A program made the translations under genes and the position numbers. The notes under the pieces were generated by a model. The model did not search any database. It was not told the DNA's origin and saw only the letters and a list, made by a program, of their open reading frames with translations. Shown here piece by piece: positions 1 through 17,413 of a DNA stretch of 64,000 bases (the first letter of the stretch is position 1; every line of letters starts with the position of its first letter). Origin of the DNA: Syngnathus acus (taxonomy: Eukaryota > Chordata > Actinopteri > Syngnathiformes > Syngnathidae); NCBI RefSeq assembly GCF_901709675.1, contig NC_051101.1:5848501-5912500 (forward strand), written 5' to 3'.

Positions 1-2583
1 CTGTATTATGAGAAAATGATAGAGCACCTTTTTAATTGTCAGTGAAAGAGAGATGCCAAATTAACTTTTTTTTTTTGCAGAAGTGTAACCCTGCATTACA
101 GTGGCAGACTGGTGTATCGTCTGATTTGTCAGTGTAAAGAATAACATTTAGTTTAGCTATTTGATTTCATGTCATTTGACAGGTCTACCTAATGAAAAAT
201 CCAGTGTGTGCGCATAACAATGCGTCAAAGACCCAGCGGCAGGGCTGTTAAAACATCCTTCTGTCACAAAAACAATGCAATCCCTAACCCTAACCTCCAC
301 TGGCGTTTTTGATGATTCATGGCACACATGAACTTTAACTCAGCATCACCTCTCCACCCTCTCCTCAGGCAAATGGCCACGCGAGAGTAGGAACAACTTG
401 AATTTGTGCCGAATCGTGTCCGGTGCTTGCACAGCCTAGTTGCTCTACCATAGAGCCAATTAAAAATAGACTGGTCCATTAGACACAGGGAGTGTGATGG
501 TACAACCAGATGAATAATGATAGCGGCGCTGTAGTTTGTCTGCACAGATGAGTGAAAAAGAAAAGACTGCACTGTGCAGGTTCATCCCAGCTTTTGTGTC
601 ATGACTGTGGGCATTGAAAGCGTTTGGTGAGCTGTCTGTCCCTCACATGACTGTTCTTGACCTTGGTGTGGGTGCTAAGGGACAGCTGATGATGGATAGC
701 TCTGCTGACTTGGGACCCTTGAGTCCAGCTCACTGCAGTCTTTTTCCTATGAAGCTACAAGAGGAGTACAGTGCTGCACTTAGCCTGACCTTTTGGGGAG
801 AACAAATAAAAAAAAAGACTGTGATCATTCAAACACATTAATTCCATAAGTGCCACATTTTATTTAGAGCAGTGATTCACAAAAAAGTTGCACGGAATTA
901 ATGGCAATTTTCTGTTTTCGTATTCAATAATTAATCATTTCTAGTTCCCGATCATAAAAAAAAATATATATATATACGTATATATTATATCCTGGTATTG
1001 GCCAATGTCACGAATACTGATACCATGAAATAAAGCTGGTATCGGCATCGATACCGATCCTCGGCCATCCCGAAATTGACAGGGCAGAAAATTCAGACCC
1101 CTGAATTAATTATAATTCAGTTATTGGTGTAGTCCATAATATATCAGAAAATGAAAATAAAATGTTGAGCATTGTTAAAAAACAAATATATTATTTTGAT
1201 TCAATACAAAGATAATTTGTCCACTTTCATGCAGAACTACAGAAATCAGATATTTACTTCTGAAAAACTGAAATTTGAGATTAAAAACTGTAATTACACA
1301 TTATCAAAATAATTCTTTGATATTTGATATTTTTTGAATTAGCGGTACATTAATTGTATCACTAGCTATACTATACAGGGTCACATGTTTAATAAGTGGC
1401 AGATAAGAAAGGAAAACACTTTGTGCAGGTAGCATACTTAATTCGGTTAGTTTTATTGTTCAGAGTGTCGCTCAATTTAAGAAAAGGCCTGGAAAAGTGT
1501 TGTTGGGTCCAAAGGTAACACAGAAGTTTGTTTTGATCACTTCATTACATCTTGTTTGCCTAATCTGCACAGACACAAAAAACTAATGATAGTTTAAGTC
1601 CTATTTCCAAGCCAATCTGATTGTTGCCAGGCAACCTCACTGTTTTTTTCTCTCATATCCAGTTGTTTTACTATTCTAAAGTACTTATCTAATGTTTTTA
1701 GCTGATATCAGTGTTTTAAAAAGAAATGAATTTGGACTCTCCTTCAGATTTGTCTGGGGGGGACAACGGGGGCATCCATGAGTGTGCGATGCTGGCGTGA
1801 CTGATTTACTTTCCAGACGTTTTAGTAATGTGACAACATTGGAAGAGACAGGTGACACATTTGAATAACTCACGCTTGGTCAGGTATTTCATTACAGCCA
1901 CTCACCAGTGAGTCGAATGTTGTGTTCACACCACTTCTATGTGTACTGTGTGTGTGAGGGCAGAAAGTAGTAAATGCATGGTCACTACTAACAGCAGCAG
2001 TTTAATCTAATAATCCAAGTCTTGACCAGCACAATAATTTGGCTTGGTTAGAACTCGGCTTGGACGGAGGAGAAGAGGGGTCTGACTCACTCGCCCAATC
2101 TTTCTGCAAGGAGAAGTAAAAATAACCTCTACTCGCACAGACGACGAAATCCTACAGGCCGACTTGGACGAATTTAATCTGCCTTTCATTTTCAACAGAG
2201 ATTAGATTTGATTTACTAATCTGCGCTGTGTCTCTAAATCAAATCTCATTGGTGCCCTGTTCTTGTGCAGTCTACCTCATCTCCACAGTATATGGCTGCA
2301 AATATCAGCAAGTATCAGTTAAAGCTTAATTTGAGCATAACTTGGCAAGAAACAGCGGGGCTGAATTAGATCGCTTACCCTCAAACTAGCCAATGAGCAC
2401 ACACTTTGCATGTATTCAAGTGTAAGTAGGTCTGTCATATTTGTTTACTATGTTCGTGCGTTATTGTGTACTACTACATGTAATGGAAATGACTAATCAA
2501 AGGCAGATCTAAGAAAAATAATACGTGCGTGCTTGAAGTTTGCCAAAGATATTATTTTAACGAGTATTAGATTCTACACTCAC
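1..2583. other. Non-coding stretch, probable klhl32-like intron
   Basis: I see no supportable coding exon here. If the minus-strand exon ending at 2584 belongs to a kelch gene, this stretch is its downstream intron, and the remaining BTB, BACK and kelch exons lie beyond the left edge. A TA-rich run lies near 961-990. It is followed at about 1000-1070 by a patch rich in 'GGTATCGGCATCGATACC'-like words that looks like a decayed dispersed repeat. The other small open frames show no family resemblance. Confidence 0.45.
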
Positions 2584-2761
2584 CCGGAAGTAATCACTGC
2601 ATGCTGCCAGGATGGCTTTGTGAGCATGGAACTTTTGATCCCCGGCCACCAAAGTGACGTCACAAAGAAGACCATCTTTTCTCTGCTGGTTGAGGGCAGA
2701 CAGGACTGAGTCCTGATGTGATTTGGATTGGCAGAGTCTCTGTCCTGTCAGCATCTCCCTG
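2584..2761 (-). CDS. klhl32: KLHL32-like kelch protein, one BTB exon (partial)
   Basis: This is one coding exon of a BTB-BACK-kelch protein, a family that usually acts as substrate adaptors for Cullin-3 ubiquitin ligases. The exon reads EMLTGQRLCQSKSHQDSV, then a BTB start with LLCDVTLVAGDQKFHAHK and AILAACSDYFR, which is the canonical first half of a BTB fold. It ends at 2584 in CGG followed by a consensus GTGAGT donor on the minus strand. A pyrimidine-rich acceptor ending in AG lies just upstream, so the exon starts at 2761 or 2758. The EMLTGQRLC lead-in fits KLHL32 better than other kelch proteins I know, but the paralogue call rests on recollection and should be aligned. The ATG at 2754-2752 may be the start, or a short upstream coding exon may exist that I could not find. 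The remaining exons lie left of the window. Confidence 0.7.
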
Positions 2762-2766
2762 CTGAC

Positions 2767-5700
2767 GGACACAAACAAATTATACACAGACTTAAACCCT
2801 ACACAAAGCTCCAATTTGTTTACGTCTCCTTTTTATTTGGTTTTATTTAGATTTGATGAATACATTAGTAGTTCAGAAGATCAACACAATTCAAGCAGCA
2901 ATTAAAACAGCACTGAATAGCATCTTGCTGATTTTATGCCCGGCAATACCAACAATATTTCATCTTTTTAAGAAAGATTGATATGTAGACTAGATTGGGG
3001 ATTGTAATTTGTCAGCCTGATTGAGTGTCTAAGTAACTGACAGGTAGTGCGATAGGTTGAAATGGTGAGTGCATATTTTCAAAAATCCTCCAGCCTTCCT
3101 CTCTCGTCCGCCTCCCTCATCAGTATGCCACGCTGCGCATCCAAATCCATCTCTGTCCATTTAGTGTTGGCCATCCTTGTGAATACATTAGCCTGCCAAG
3201 CGACACACTCTGTAGTGTTGGGGTGTAAAACAAAGAACATAATGAATGCGTGTGGGTTTGAATGCATGAGCACACGTGCGCCTGTGTGGGGCCAGAAGTG
3301 AGACGACTGATGAGTCAGTGTGTTTGTTTGGAGACTGGAGTCTGCAAGGAGGAGCCCAAGAACAATTGCGCCATTGAAGTGAAAAGAAATGATGGCATTT
3401 AAAAGCCTAAGGAGGGACGTGATGCAAAAATATATTTTTAAATAAAATCAATAATTCCATAGATTAGATTCTAAATAATGCAGATTTTATTGAGCAAAAC
3501 TATCATGATGACACAGTATTTTTTAAATAAAAAAAGGTTAAAATCACCATAAAAATACATAGATTTTACAGATTAATAGATTATTGAGAATATAGATTAA
3601 TGATAAAATAATTAATAAATGATTACGATAAATATATATATATAATATAGACTAATTATAATGTATGACTGGGGTAATGTAAAAGGGATGAATTTTGATT
3701 CTCATTACTTCCTTTAAGAAGACCGCTCCAATAGGCACTTTATGATTATGAGTGTAATAAATTAAAAAAGTAATTATATTAATTCAATAATAGTTGACAA
3801 CCAATAATCACATGTTTACACAGCCAATATCACACACTACATACTATACATTGAGGTACAGTTTTCGTTTATAGTAAATATTTTGTGTTCAATAAGTATG
3901 GGCTGACCAGGTTGTTTACCTGAGGCTACGTTCAGGAGGCATGCCCCTGGATGCAGGGTGAAGGGACTTCTTTGGAGGCTGAGTGGAGGTGCTATATATC
4001 TCCTGAGGACTGAAGTCTCCTCGCCAGCAAAATACATCAGCCTGATGGGACAGAGCAGAGCGTCAGCTTTTATCAGTCCATCCAATGCACTCAAATTCAG
4101 TGTGGCAACCCTCTATGTGATGCGTGAAAAAACCCAACTGCACATCAAGCATCGTGTCAACTTCTCACTTGACTCACACATTGGCCATTATAATTTTTAC
4201 AGTTTCTTGGACCCGGGGGTGATGCACATGAGGATTTTCTGTGGCTTCAACTTCAGAAATGTTACGCTGCACATCTAGATTGTATCGTATATCACAGTGA
4301 AGTTCTTAGCAAGCAGCCACACTGACTGGAACAATTCCAAACAGTAAGTCTTCTCATATAGCTATTCAAAAGATGTTTATATATGCAAACATGTGCATGC
4401 TTCATCTCATCTTCCTTTAGAGAGTGGTTCCCGGCAAGATATAGTTATCGATCCATTCGTGAGTGACCTTCAAAAACATGGCCACAGGCAAATGCATTTG
4501 ATGGATCAAGTTGAGGTCTTTCATCTCCCTTCATAGACTAATATGTGATTGTCACGTTAAATATTTGAAGTTATATAACAAAGGAGGGGGGGACATGCTA
4601 TTTCAGTGTATGTCCTATCCTGTATTTTTGTAATTGTAACACAGATACTTATCTCACAGTCATATGGCGAAAAATACGATGATCAGATGATCATCACAAG
4701 AAGTAGGCCATTTTCTGCAAACAATAATAGTCACTGGACTGAAAACAACTATTAATACTATACTGGATGTCACAGACTAGACACAATCCGGATTTAGACT
4801 CAAACACAAGATGAAAAGGTGAATGATGGTGAAGGAGGTTTGCGTTGGCAGATAAGTAGACACCGCGCTGACTATCACTTTCCAAAAGCTTCCAGCTGTC
4901 AAATGGGTTTCTTAGCAACAGGCTCGCGCCTTGTTCCAGCAAGTAAAGCCTCTTACTTCCATCGCACACAATATGTATTGCACACACTCACATTCGGATA
5001 TGCATAGTTGTCAGTGCCCCACAGCTCACGCATACGCACCTCATATGTCAGTATCCTATCCTTGTCCGACTGCTTCTTTGACAGTGAAATTGTCCGAGCA
5101 CGCGGCTATTGAAGCACATCTGCAGGTAAAAGAAGGAAGCACGACGATGGTGAAAAAGGCGTCTGTCAACAACACTTTATTTGTGTAGTGACAGACTGAC
5201 AGTGTAACACCTAAAATGTTACAGCAAAACTCCGCCTCCCCGCTGGTCACATGGACATTGATAAATAAGGGGGCCTAGCGGCACCAAGTGGATACTATAG
5301 GAATAGCAACGTTTGTATGCGGAGTCGATGGCTGAACACCAGGGGTCCTCGTGGGGTCTCTAAAAGGTTGAAATTTCAGATGCCCTGCTGCTTCACAGAA
5401 TCAATTTCCACCAAAATTTGCGATAATTTTATTTATTTGTTATTTTCAGGTACTTTAATTTCTGTGACAAAAAGTCTATGATCACCGCTGCTGTCAAAAG
5501 AAACGATGTTTCACACTCGAGATACACAATTTTCCTATGGACACAAAGGCAGCAGGAGGTTGGAGTAGCCCAACGGGAGCTGGTTAGTTTTTTTGTTTTT
5601 CAGGAAACACGCTATCAAATTTCACTCAGTTTACTCCAAAGTTATCCTTGTATCCAGCTCCAGCTCAAACTTGGCTCATAACAGTTGTTGGTAAGTTTGT

Positions 5701-6579
5701 TTGTTCATTCCTCTCTTTTACCTTTTCAAAGTTTTGTGTTGCTACTGAAATTGTTTTGGCCCCCACTTGCCTTTCAATGTTAGCAGCCGAGGCAGCGATG
5801 TTTACTGCGCGGTGCCAGAAGTTAGTGCTTTGCTGCCTGAAGATCAATACCTGTTTACGGGTATTAACCTGCAATATTGTATTCATTATTAAGTTTCTCC
5901 ATCCCTCCTCCGGTAAAATTACAGTCGTCGAAATGCATCGGTTGTGTTGTTATTGCATATTCGCTAATCTGTTAAGGGAAAGCAAATAATGTATTAGATG
6001 GCCAACATATTCAGAAAGTGATTTTTTTTATTAGTAGTATGCAAATGACAGCTATAATATACGGTTATAAGTAAATCGTTGTACTCCTGTGTTTGAATAG
6101 ATTTCCGTCTCCATAAATATCCTTTACTCGACCACTTTTATACATATTTCTTACTGTAAGAGGCTCAATCATATACTCTACACAGTCTTGATACAACTGT
6201 GGTAGGAAGTTATCAATAATAATAATAATAATTAATAATAATAATAGTCCCAACCATTCCAGATTTCAGATTAATATTGCAAAGGTGGTTGTGGATACAT
6301 TCCGAAGTCATGTTCAATGAGTCCAAACAAGTTGAGACTTATTGGTCTGAATCAGAGTGGATTTTTAAAATTCCCACCCACATACGGACAGGACTGTGCT
6401 ATTCCATCCAATTGATGTCTTTGTGTTGGAGCTCAAGAGATCTCTAGGAAAAATGAGGAGTTACGTACATCTCATAATCTTGAAGTTGAGTGCTTGAATG
6501 GATTTGTTGAACAACAACAACATGCATGTATGCAAGATGCTGGATGAGTAACTCTTGCTCCATTGTTTTCTAATTTCAG
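2767..6579. other. Intergenic region between klhl32-like exon and fzd6
   Basis: No coding exon is supportable in these 3.8 kb. The region separates two divergent genes and should hold the 5' ends of both. A sequence ending TTGTTG and followed by GTAAGT near 5685-5695 could be the donor of an untranslated fzd6 exon, but nothing else supports it. A short AAT microsatellite lies near 6217-6245. AT-rich runs near 3420-3660 look like decayed intergenic sequence. Confidence 0.4.
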
Positions 6580-6801
6580 TCGTGTTGGCTGTCTCTCTCT
6601 AAAAACACATGCAGCGGGCTAATGGGGAAGCACCACCATCTGCTCCTGCCATCGCCTCCAACGAGATGACCCCAGGATAGGTGGAGCCGTGAGAGTCAGG
6701 ATAATTCACTATTTGGGTTAAGATACCCTCAACCTGAACCTAAAGGAAACAAGTTGTTCACACTGGAAAATAAATTATCCCAAAAGTTCCAGTGAGCCCT
6801 C

Positions 6802-9800
6802 ATGATGATGTTTTTGGTATGGTTGGGTCTGCTTTGGCTGCAAAGCTGCAGTGCTCACAGCCTCTTCACCTGCGAGCCAATTCGGGTTCATCGGTGCATG
6901 GGACTGTCCTACAATATGACTTTCTTTCCCAACATGATGGAGCACTATGATCAGGATGTTGCAGACAGAAAAATAGAGGTGAGTGACAAACGCCTCCAAC
7001 TTAACTTTTGTAACAAATGACACAAGCATCAAGCAAAAGTGAATCGATTCACCAATGCATTTCATGCAACTTATTTTTAAAATTCTTAACTGTCACACAC
7101 ACAATTGTAAGGCCTTTATTCTAGTTTAATTTCAAATTGTACAGTCCGTCTTAGGGTCTTCACTCTTCTAGAGGTTCCACTGTTTTTCCAAAATTAAAAC
7201 AGTAGATAACGGGCAAGCCTGTGGTTCCTTGGTGGTTATAGATAGTCTAATTGAGAAAATATAGTACAGACATTTATTCACTGTTGCGCAAAATAATGTT
7301 AGTATTAGTCTTGTCTCTTGGCAGAACTTATTTTCTCCAATTATTGCATCATATCGCCTTCCCGAAGGCTATCTCGGTTTGGGTTGCACATGTTAGAATG
7401 GCTAGCATGAAAGGTGCTGAGGGAATCTTTTGTGTGTCATCTGGCAAAGTTAAAGGCTTCTGATTTCACATCAGCCTCAGCCACAGGCTACTAATCATCA
7501 ACTTTGTTGTGTGCAGCCTTTGATTCGTTCAGGAAGGGGATGGACACGCCCAGAGTCACACAAAGCCCGTCCTGCATACCACAATGAATACACTCTCTCT
7601 GTTAATCACTCACTAGTTTCATATTCTGCACACAGTCATACCTCCTCAGAGAAACTATGCAGTGTCTTATCAAAGCCTGTACTGTGTAATCACCTAGGCC
7701 TTCAAATTTAAGCCAGCTCACCCTTTCACAAAGGATTTTCAGGAGTAGACTTTCCCTTGTTTAGCCCATGGCCCAACATTCCACTGGCATTCACCTGTAT
7801 TTGAAAGTTATACGTGTCAGGATACAAATGGGATTGAAACAGGCTGTGACATATTTATGGAGGGATCATTTCAGACATCTCAAAATTATTTTTACTGTTT
7901 TTTTTTTGCTAACTAATCATAAAAGCATGAGTGCACAAAAGTACTGTAATTCAGGACCAAACTTGTGATCTGAAATGCAGCTTGTATCTTTGCTCAGCAG
8001 TTCTTCTGAATGGTTTATCATTGTCATTGCAGCCATTTATGCCCTTGGCAAGTCTTCGTTGTTCCCCAAATGTCCACCACTTCCTGTGCCAGGCTTTCTT
8101 CCCAGTATGCACTGAGGAAAATACAGTGCTGCAGCCTTGCCAAGAAGACTGTGAGGCTGTAATGTCCGATTGTCAGGAGAAAATTCAGATGTTTGGCATT
8201 ATTTGGCCTCCTGAGCTACAGTGTGACAAGTAAGTAATACTCGTGAATTATGCAAGATTAGTTCATTGATGGATTTTTTTTGTATGGATAATTTTATTTT
8301 CTGTTTCAGACTTGACCCATGTGGCTTAGGAGATCGTACCGAGCTTCCCACAACCACCCCAATGAGCTCAATATCTGCTAAAAGGGACTTGGGCTTTTGG
8401 TGCCCACTGCAGTTGAAAGCTAAACCTGGCCACGGCGCATCATTCCTTGGAGCTCAGGACTGTGCTCCGCCATGTTCCAATATGTATTTTAAACCCAACA
8501 GCATCGAATTTGCCAAGAATTTTATTGGCGTGTGCTCCATCATTTGCTTGGGTGCCACTCTCTTTACCTTCCTTACTTTCCTCATCGATGTCAAACGCTT
8601 TCGCTATCCCGAGCGTCCCATAATCTTCTATGCAGTTTGCTACAGTTTTGTTTCACTCATATACTTTGTCGGCTTCCTGCTGGGCAACGGCGCAGCCTGT
8701 AACAAGGCAGTCCACCCTACTGGTGTGGACACAGTTGTCTTGGGCTCCCAAAGCAAAGGCTGTACTCTGCTTTTTATGTTCCTCTACTTTTTCTCAATTG
8801 CTGGAATCGTCTGGTGGGTCATACTCACCATTACCTGGTTCCTGGCAGCTGGACCCAAATGGAGCTGTGAAGCCATAGAGAAGAAAGCGGTAAGATTAAA
8901 AGATTATATCTGGAAGTGAACACATGAAAAGATTTGGCTCTGTTCTGACAAGACTGGAATGAATTTGAGGCTTCAGATTTGCTCACAAGTGACAGGCTTT
9001 AATAAGCTTCCATGTTGCATGCTCTTCAAAGATCTCTTGTGTGTTCTGCCCTTAGGTGTGGTTCCACACCGTCGCCTGGGGAATCCCCGGAGCTTTAACT
9101 GTCATGCTGCTAGCCCTGAACAAGGTTGAAGGGGACAACATTAGCGGGGTTTGCTTCGTGGGACTCTACGATCTGGATGCCCTGCGCTACTTTGTGATCG
9201 CGCCCCTGTGTGTGGGCGTCATAGTCGGTCTCTTCCTCATCCTAGCGGGCATCATTTCTCTGAATCACGTGCGGCAGGTTATACAGCACGACGAGCGCAA
9301 CCAGGAGAAACTCAAAAAGTTTATGATCCGCATAGCTGTGTTCAGCTGCCTCTACCTGGTGCCACTGGTCACCTTGTTAGCATGTTACGCCTATGAACAG
9401 AGTCATCGCAGCACCTGGGAGAACACATGGATCAATGACCGCTGCCAAGAATATAGCATCCCCTGCTCACACAAGGTAGGTGGAACACTCTTAGGAGGTA
9501 GAGGAATGAGCTAAGGCTAAGGAGCAGAATGGGTTACTTTGAAAAAAATTGCTAGGTGGAGTAGACAAAAATTGAATTAGTTTTCACTCAACAGGTCTTG
9601 GCTTCAAAAATAATTGCCTCACTTTAAGCTGAAATGTCATTGTAGAGATTTTATTTATTTTCTGCCATCTCGCAATCGGAGCCAATCGAAGGGCATATAT
9701 TGACAAACACCCATGCAAACTCACAATTAAGGAAATTTTCAGTTAAATTATAGTAATAAGCATTATTTTGGAATGCGTGAAGAAGCCGGAGTATGCAGAC

Positions 9801-11247
9801 AGAAGCCACACAAGCATGTGGAGGGCATGCAAGCTCGACACAGGGAGGCTGGAGCCACAATTCGATCCGCCAATCTCACAACTGTGAGGTGGATGTTCGA
9901 ACCCATTTTGCCTAAAAATACATTGGGAAATGAAAAATTAAGTTTTAGCCATGTGCCCAACACAAAAAATGTCCGCAAGCTCAATAAATATCTTTTCTTT
10001 TCCATCTTAGACAACGGAGCATCAACGACCTGACCTGTCTCTGTTTCTGGTGAAGTACTTGATGACCTTGGTTGTTGGAATCTCTGCGGTGTTCTGGGTC
10101 AGCAGCAAAAAGACCTGCTCTGAGTGGGCCTACTTTTTCAACAGGACCCGCAAAAGAGAGTAAGGACATTTTAGTGACCTTGTCATTTTGACATTGCTGA
10201 TGGACATTTTTAGATTTTAGGCCCACTTTTTAATGTTTTGTGATCAACAGTCCCATCAGCGAGAGCCGCCGAGTACTGCAGGAGTCCTGCGAGTTCTTCC
10301 TCAAGCATAACAGTCGTGTCCAGCACAAGAAGAAACACTACAAGTCAACCTCACATAAGCTCAAGGTCATCTCAAAGTCTATGGGCACAAGCACTGGCGC
10401 CACACCAACCAACGCCTCCGTTGGTGCTGGAACTTCACCTCTGGGAAATCATGAGCGCCAGAGCAAGGGCACTTCAAGCCGAAGCTCCAGGCGTGAGGAC
10501 AAGGAGCGAGCAGAGGGAGAGAGACGTAGCAAAGGGGGGAGCTCTGGACAAGTTAGCAGCAAATCGTGGAGTTTACACAGCAGAGTACCGGATGCATTGT
10601 AAGTTAATTGTTATTGTTAATATTTTATATTCTTGTCTGCGGATTTAATTGGAACTCAAAAATTATATTTGTTGCAAGACTCTTCTCTGGTTTCACACAA
10701 TCTGTGATGGGACGTTAGTGAACATCCTTCAGTATTTAAAAAATGTTTCCTGCAGCAAATTGGATTATTCTATTCCACTATTCTAAGACTTTTATTAGCT
10801 AAACAGGTACATTTTCATCATATTATAGCCTTATAACTGTAAAATCAAGTTATTGTGATAACTTGAAAAGATAAATGCATAATGTGAAAATGCAGAGCTA
10901 CTTCACACAAGGTGTTGTATTTATCACACAAATGTAAAAACAATTTAACAAATACAAAACAGTTTTTACAAATTGTCAAACTTCAGGAGTGCTCTGCTTA
11001 AAATGCAGGATATGGAAGCCAGCATGCCCCTTGTTATTGCCTCTGCCTCTTATACATAAAGATGTTTTTCTAATTTTGTTTGTGTCATAGGATGACACCA
11101 AAGAGTGAGCAGTCAGAGGTCAGACCAGTTCCGATCACACAGCAGGATTCAGCTCAGGGCCCATCTTCCGGCATTGAAGACTCCACCCACCAGCAGATGC
11201 CCAAGGTGTCTGAGGAGGAAAAGGACATAAAGGACAGCAACTGCTGA
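6802..11247 (+). CDS. fzd6: Frizzled-6 Wnt receptor, 7 coding exons
   Basis: Coding exons are 6802-6978, 8033-8229, 8310-8889, 9056-9475, 10011-10159, 10251-10598 and 11091-11247; phases close to give 675 residues (human FZD6 is about 706). The protein is a seven-pass plasma-membrane Wnt receptor acting mainly in planar cell polarity and in restraining beta-catenin signalling. A signal peptide (residues 1-18) precedes SLFTCEPI and a cysteine-rich domain with ten cysteines spread over exons 1-3 (about 23-129). The first membrane segment is about 196-217, and exons 3-5 encode the seven-pass core with RFRYPERPI. The Dishevelled-binding KTxxxW motif is seen as KTCSEW at 492-497. The conserved tail [22 protein letters not shown] is followed by a basic, Ser-rich, divergent tail ending in SNC. 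The start ATG heads an MMMFLVWLG signal sequence. A strong acceptor at 6578-6579 suggests a preceding untranslated exon. Confidence 0.96.
9661..9902 (+). repeat. Decayed teleost dispersed repeat in fzd6 intron 4
   Basis: The stretch matches, with many substitutions and an internal gap, a very common fish interspersed repeat. Recognisable parts are 'AGCCAATCGAAGGGCATA', then 'GAAGCCGGAGTATGCAGA', 'CATGCAAGCTCGACACAGG' and the tail 'CACAACTGTGAGGTGGATG'. I cannot assign its class (LINE 3' end or other) from sequence alone. Other pieces of the same family occur near 31.5, 41.1 and 51.0 kb. Confidence 0.6.
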
Positions 11248-12240
11248 GACACTGATGGCAGGCACTTGACTCTGATTGTATCCATTGGTTGAGGAAAAGT
11301 TACTTAGTGTGCACAGCCACAAAGTAATATTTATACCTCCACAACTTCAAAAGTATTTTTTTGTTCTCGATTTGCATTCTGAGTGACTTTAAGATTTGTA
11401 GTAATTTAGTCGAGTTTTTACCGATATAGCTCTATGCCAAGTACTACATTACCTGTGGACTGATTTGAAACTGTAAGTCTTCTGTTTTTTATGGCAAGCT
11501 CTTAATGTGAATATTCTGTTTTCCCCTCCATTCAATGGATTAGTCACTACACTGGGCATTCTAATGTGAGGTCATGATGTTTCCAAACCTTCAATAAGAG
11601 GGGGAGTGTCCCTGTGGTTTGTTTAATGTACTATTCCAGGAAAGAGAGTGTGTCATCAAAAATCATCATACAGTTCTACTTTTAAATATATGGTAAGTCA
11701 TGATAATTGTATTTGTTTTCTTGAATGTTTTGGTTGTACAGCTCCTCACTTTGTTGGTTGGGCCAGTGAATGTTAATTCGAAGAGTGTTTTTAATTTGAT
11801 AATTTGCTTAATTTAAAAGGTAAAAGCAGATGTTTCACATGTGTCGGTGATGTCAATGTTGGCATTAAAATCCGTCTGTGAAAACCAAACTTGATTTGGT
11901 GACCATGCAGAGCTATTTTTATTTTAAAATGATTTGTCAAATTTGTTTTGGTGTTATCTATAAAATACACTACACTTAAGTCTTTCTCTGATTTATACTA
12001 GGATTCATCGTCAAAATCTGCTGTGCAAGGATTATACATTTCATTAAAATGTTACCTTCCTGTTTAAGTGTCAAGGTCGTCTCACTGTGGCCAATTTAAA
12101 GGGAAACATTTATCTGTTACAGATGCTGATAGTGGCTATAGCTTTTTGTATTTACTGACATTGTTTCGCTGCTTCTTATCTCTTTTAAATATGCCTTTTT
12201 AGTTTTATGTATTTTTTTTACAACAAAAAAGCAAAACGTG

Positions 12241-12246
12241 AATAAA
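12241..12246 (+). promoter_or_regulatory. fzd6: fzd6 polyadenylation signal AATAAA
   Basis: This is a canonical AATAAA about 1.0 kb after the fzd6 stop codon, followed by a T-rich stretch at 12270-12285. It is the best candidate for the 3' end of fzd6, giving a 3' UTR of roughly 1 kb. It lies only 257 bp before the cthrc1 start codon. Confidence 0.7.
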
Positions 12247-12502
12247 AGATTTTATTGCATGCATCGATGCGCGTTTTTTTTTTTTCTTATCTCAGAATTA
12301 TCGCCACGCATGCACAGTGCAGACATTGGTCCAATTGTAGGACCATGCTCACATGAAAACTGCATGTTGCTGAGCTGTTTGCTTTGGAACGGTTTTCTTG
12401 AAGAGCGTTGACTGGCCCTACCCGCTGATCCTGCCCTCCCCCTGGATTGAAAGAGTGCATCAGCGCAAGGTTGAAGACTTTCAAAGTTCCCAGTTGCACC
12501 GA

Positions 12503-16280
<3,778 letters not shown>

Positions 16281-16545
16281 TAACTGTTGCATAAGAGGTA
16301 TGGGATCAGCCCTGCTAGTCTGGTCTTCTAAAATGAGCAGGTATGATTTGCCGAGGCCTCACACAACACTGATGGGAACGTCAATGTTTTGTTGACAGTC
16401 ACTATTTGGCTGGCCATTCACTTTACAAGAAAAAAAAAAAACTGTACTGTATTGTACTGTAATGTCAATGTTCCCTGGTGCTATGTGCAGTAATTGACAG
16501 TATGTAAACTTGTACTCTTAACTTTTTGTATGTCTTTTTACTGAT

Positions 16546-16551
16546 AATAAA
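16546..16551 (+). promoter_or_regulatory. cthrc1: cthrc1 polyadenylation signal AATAAA
   Basis: This AATAAA lies 266 bp after the cthrc1 stop codon and is followed by a T-rich run. It is a plausible 3' end for the transcript. Confidence 0.65.
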
Positions 16552-16569
16552 TAATCTTTTTGAGGTTTC

Positions 16570-17413
16570 TTAAAGTGACCATTAATGCAATCAAATATAG
16601 TTTTGCATTTAGTTCAGCTGCATTTGTGTACACATTTCTACATTATTTCACAATGCTCCCCCGCAATTAAGATGAAAAAAGGCAGTTAAACATTTTTTAG
16701 AAGAAGTTGCAAATGTTTTGGCACATCCATGCAATTAATTATCTACGATTCTCCGCTGTTCTCAACATTATCAATTGCTTATGTCATGTTGATCAAAATG
16801 GCAATTTTCACACCCCAAAACATTTTAGCATCAGATCATCACTTTTTTGTTTCTTCAAAGCAACACAATGATATTGGCTGCTTAATTGTCTTTTGTTCTA
16901 ACGTGCCGAAGAATCAACCAGGCAATTCAGGTGAGTGTGCAGTTTCTGTTTATAGCAAAAGAAAAAAAAAGCAGACATGATACACCAGATATCTAAATAA
17001 ATATATTAATGTTATAACAAGCAGCTTTTTTTTTTTTTACCTTCAGTGAATTAGGGAAAATTCACATTTTAATGTTCAATTGTTTACATTGAGCACTTTC
17101 ATTGATCAGCTGCCATTTTTAATTTATTTAAGTCATTTGGAGACATTTACTCCTCTGTGTAAAAATAACCCCCTTGCATTGCTATTACAGTACATCTTCA
17201 AGGGTGTAGCACAAACTTGCAGCACTGGCCAGTAATCACTCAACCGCACTGAGAGGATCAACAATACAACTTGAAGCATTCCTTTTCAGTGTTAACACTC
17301 AGTACATGCGCTGAGGTTCATGTGCCAGGTACCAATAGTCTGACTGGCCGTTCAGTCTTACTGTGTTTGTAACCTCATTGTGTGTCTTTTTTTCTTTTTA
17401 CTGTTGGATCTTG
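16570..17413. other. Convergent intergenic gap between cthrc1 and slc25a32
   Basis: This AT-rich sequence lies between two converging genes. It should contain the slc25a32 3' UTR on the minus strand. A minus-strand AATAAA at 17123-17128, about 290 bp past the slc25a32 stop, is the best polyadenylation signal. No coding exon is seen. Confidence 0.5.
17123..17128 (-). promoter_or_regulatory. slc25a32: slc25a32 polyadenylation signal (minus strand)
   Basis: TTTATT on the plus strand reads AATAAA on the minus strand, 286 bp downstream of the slc25a32 stop codon. The assignment rests on position only. Confidence 0.45.
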
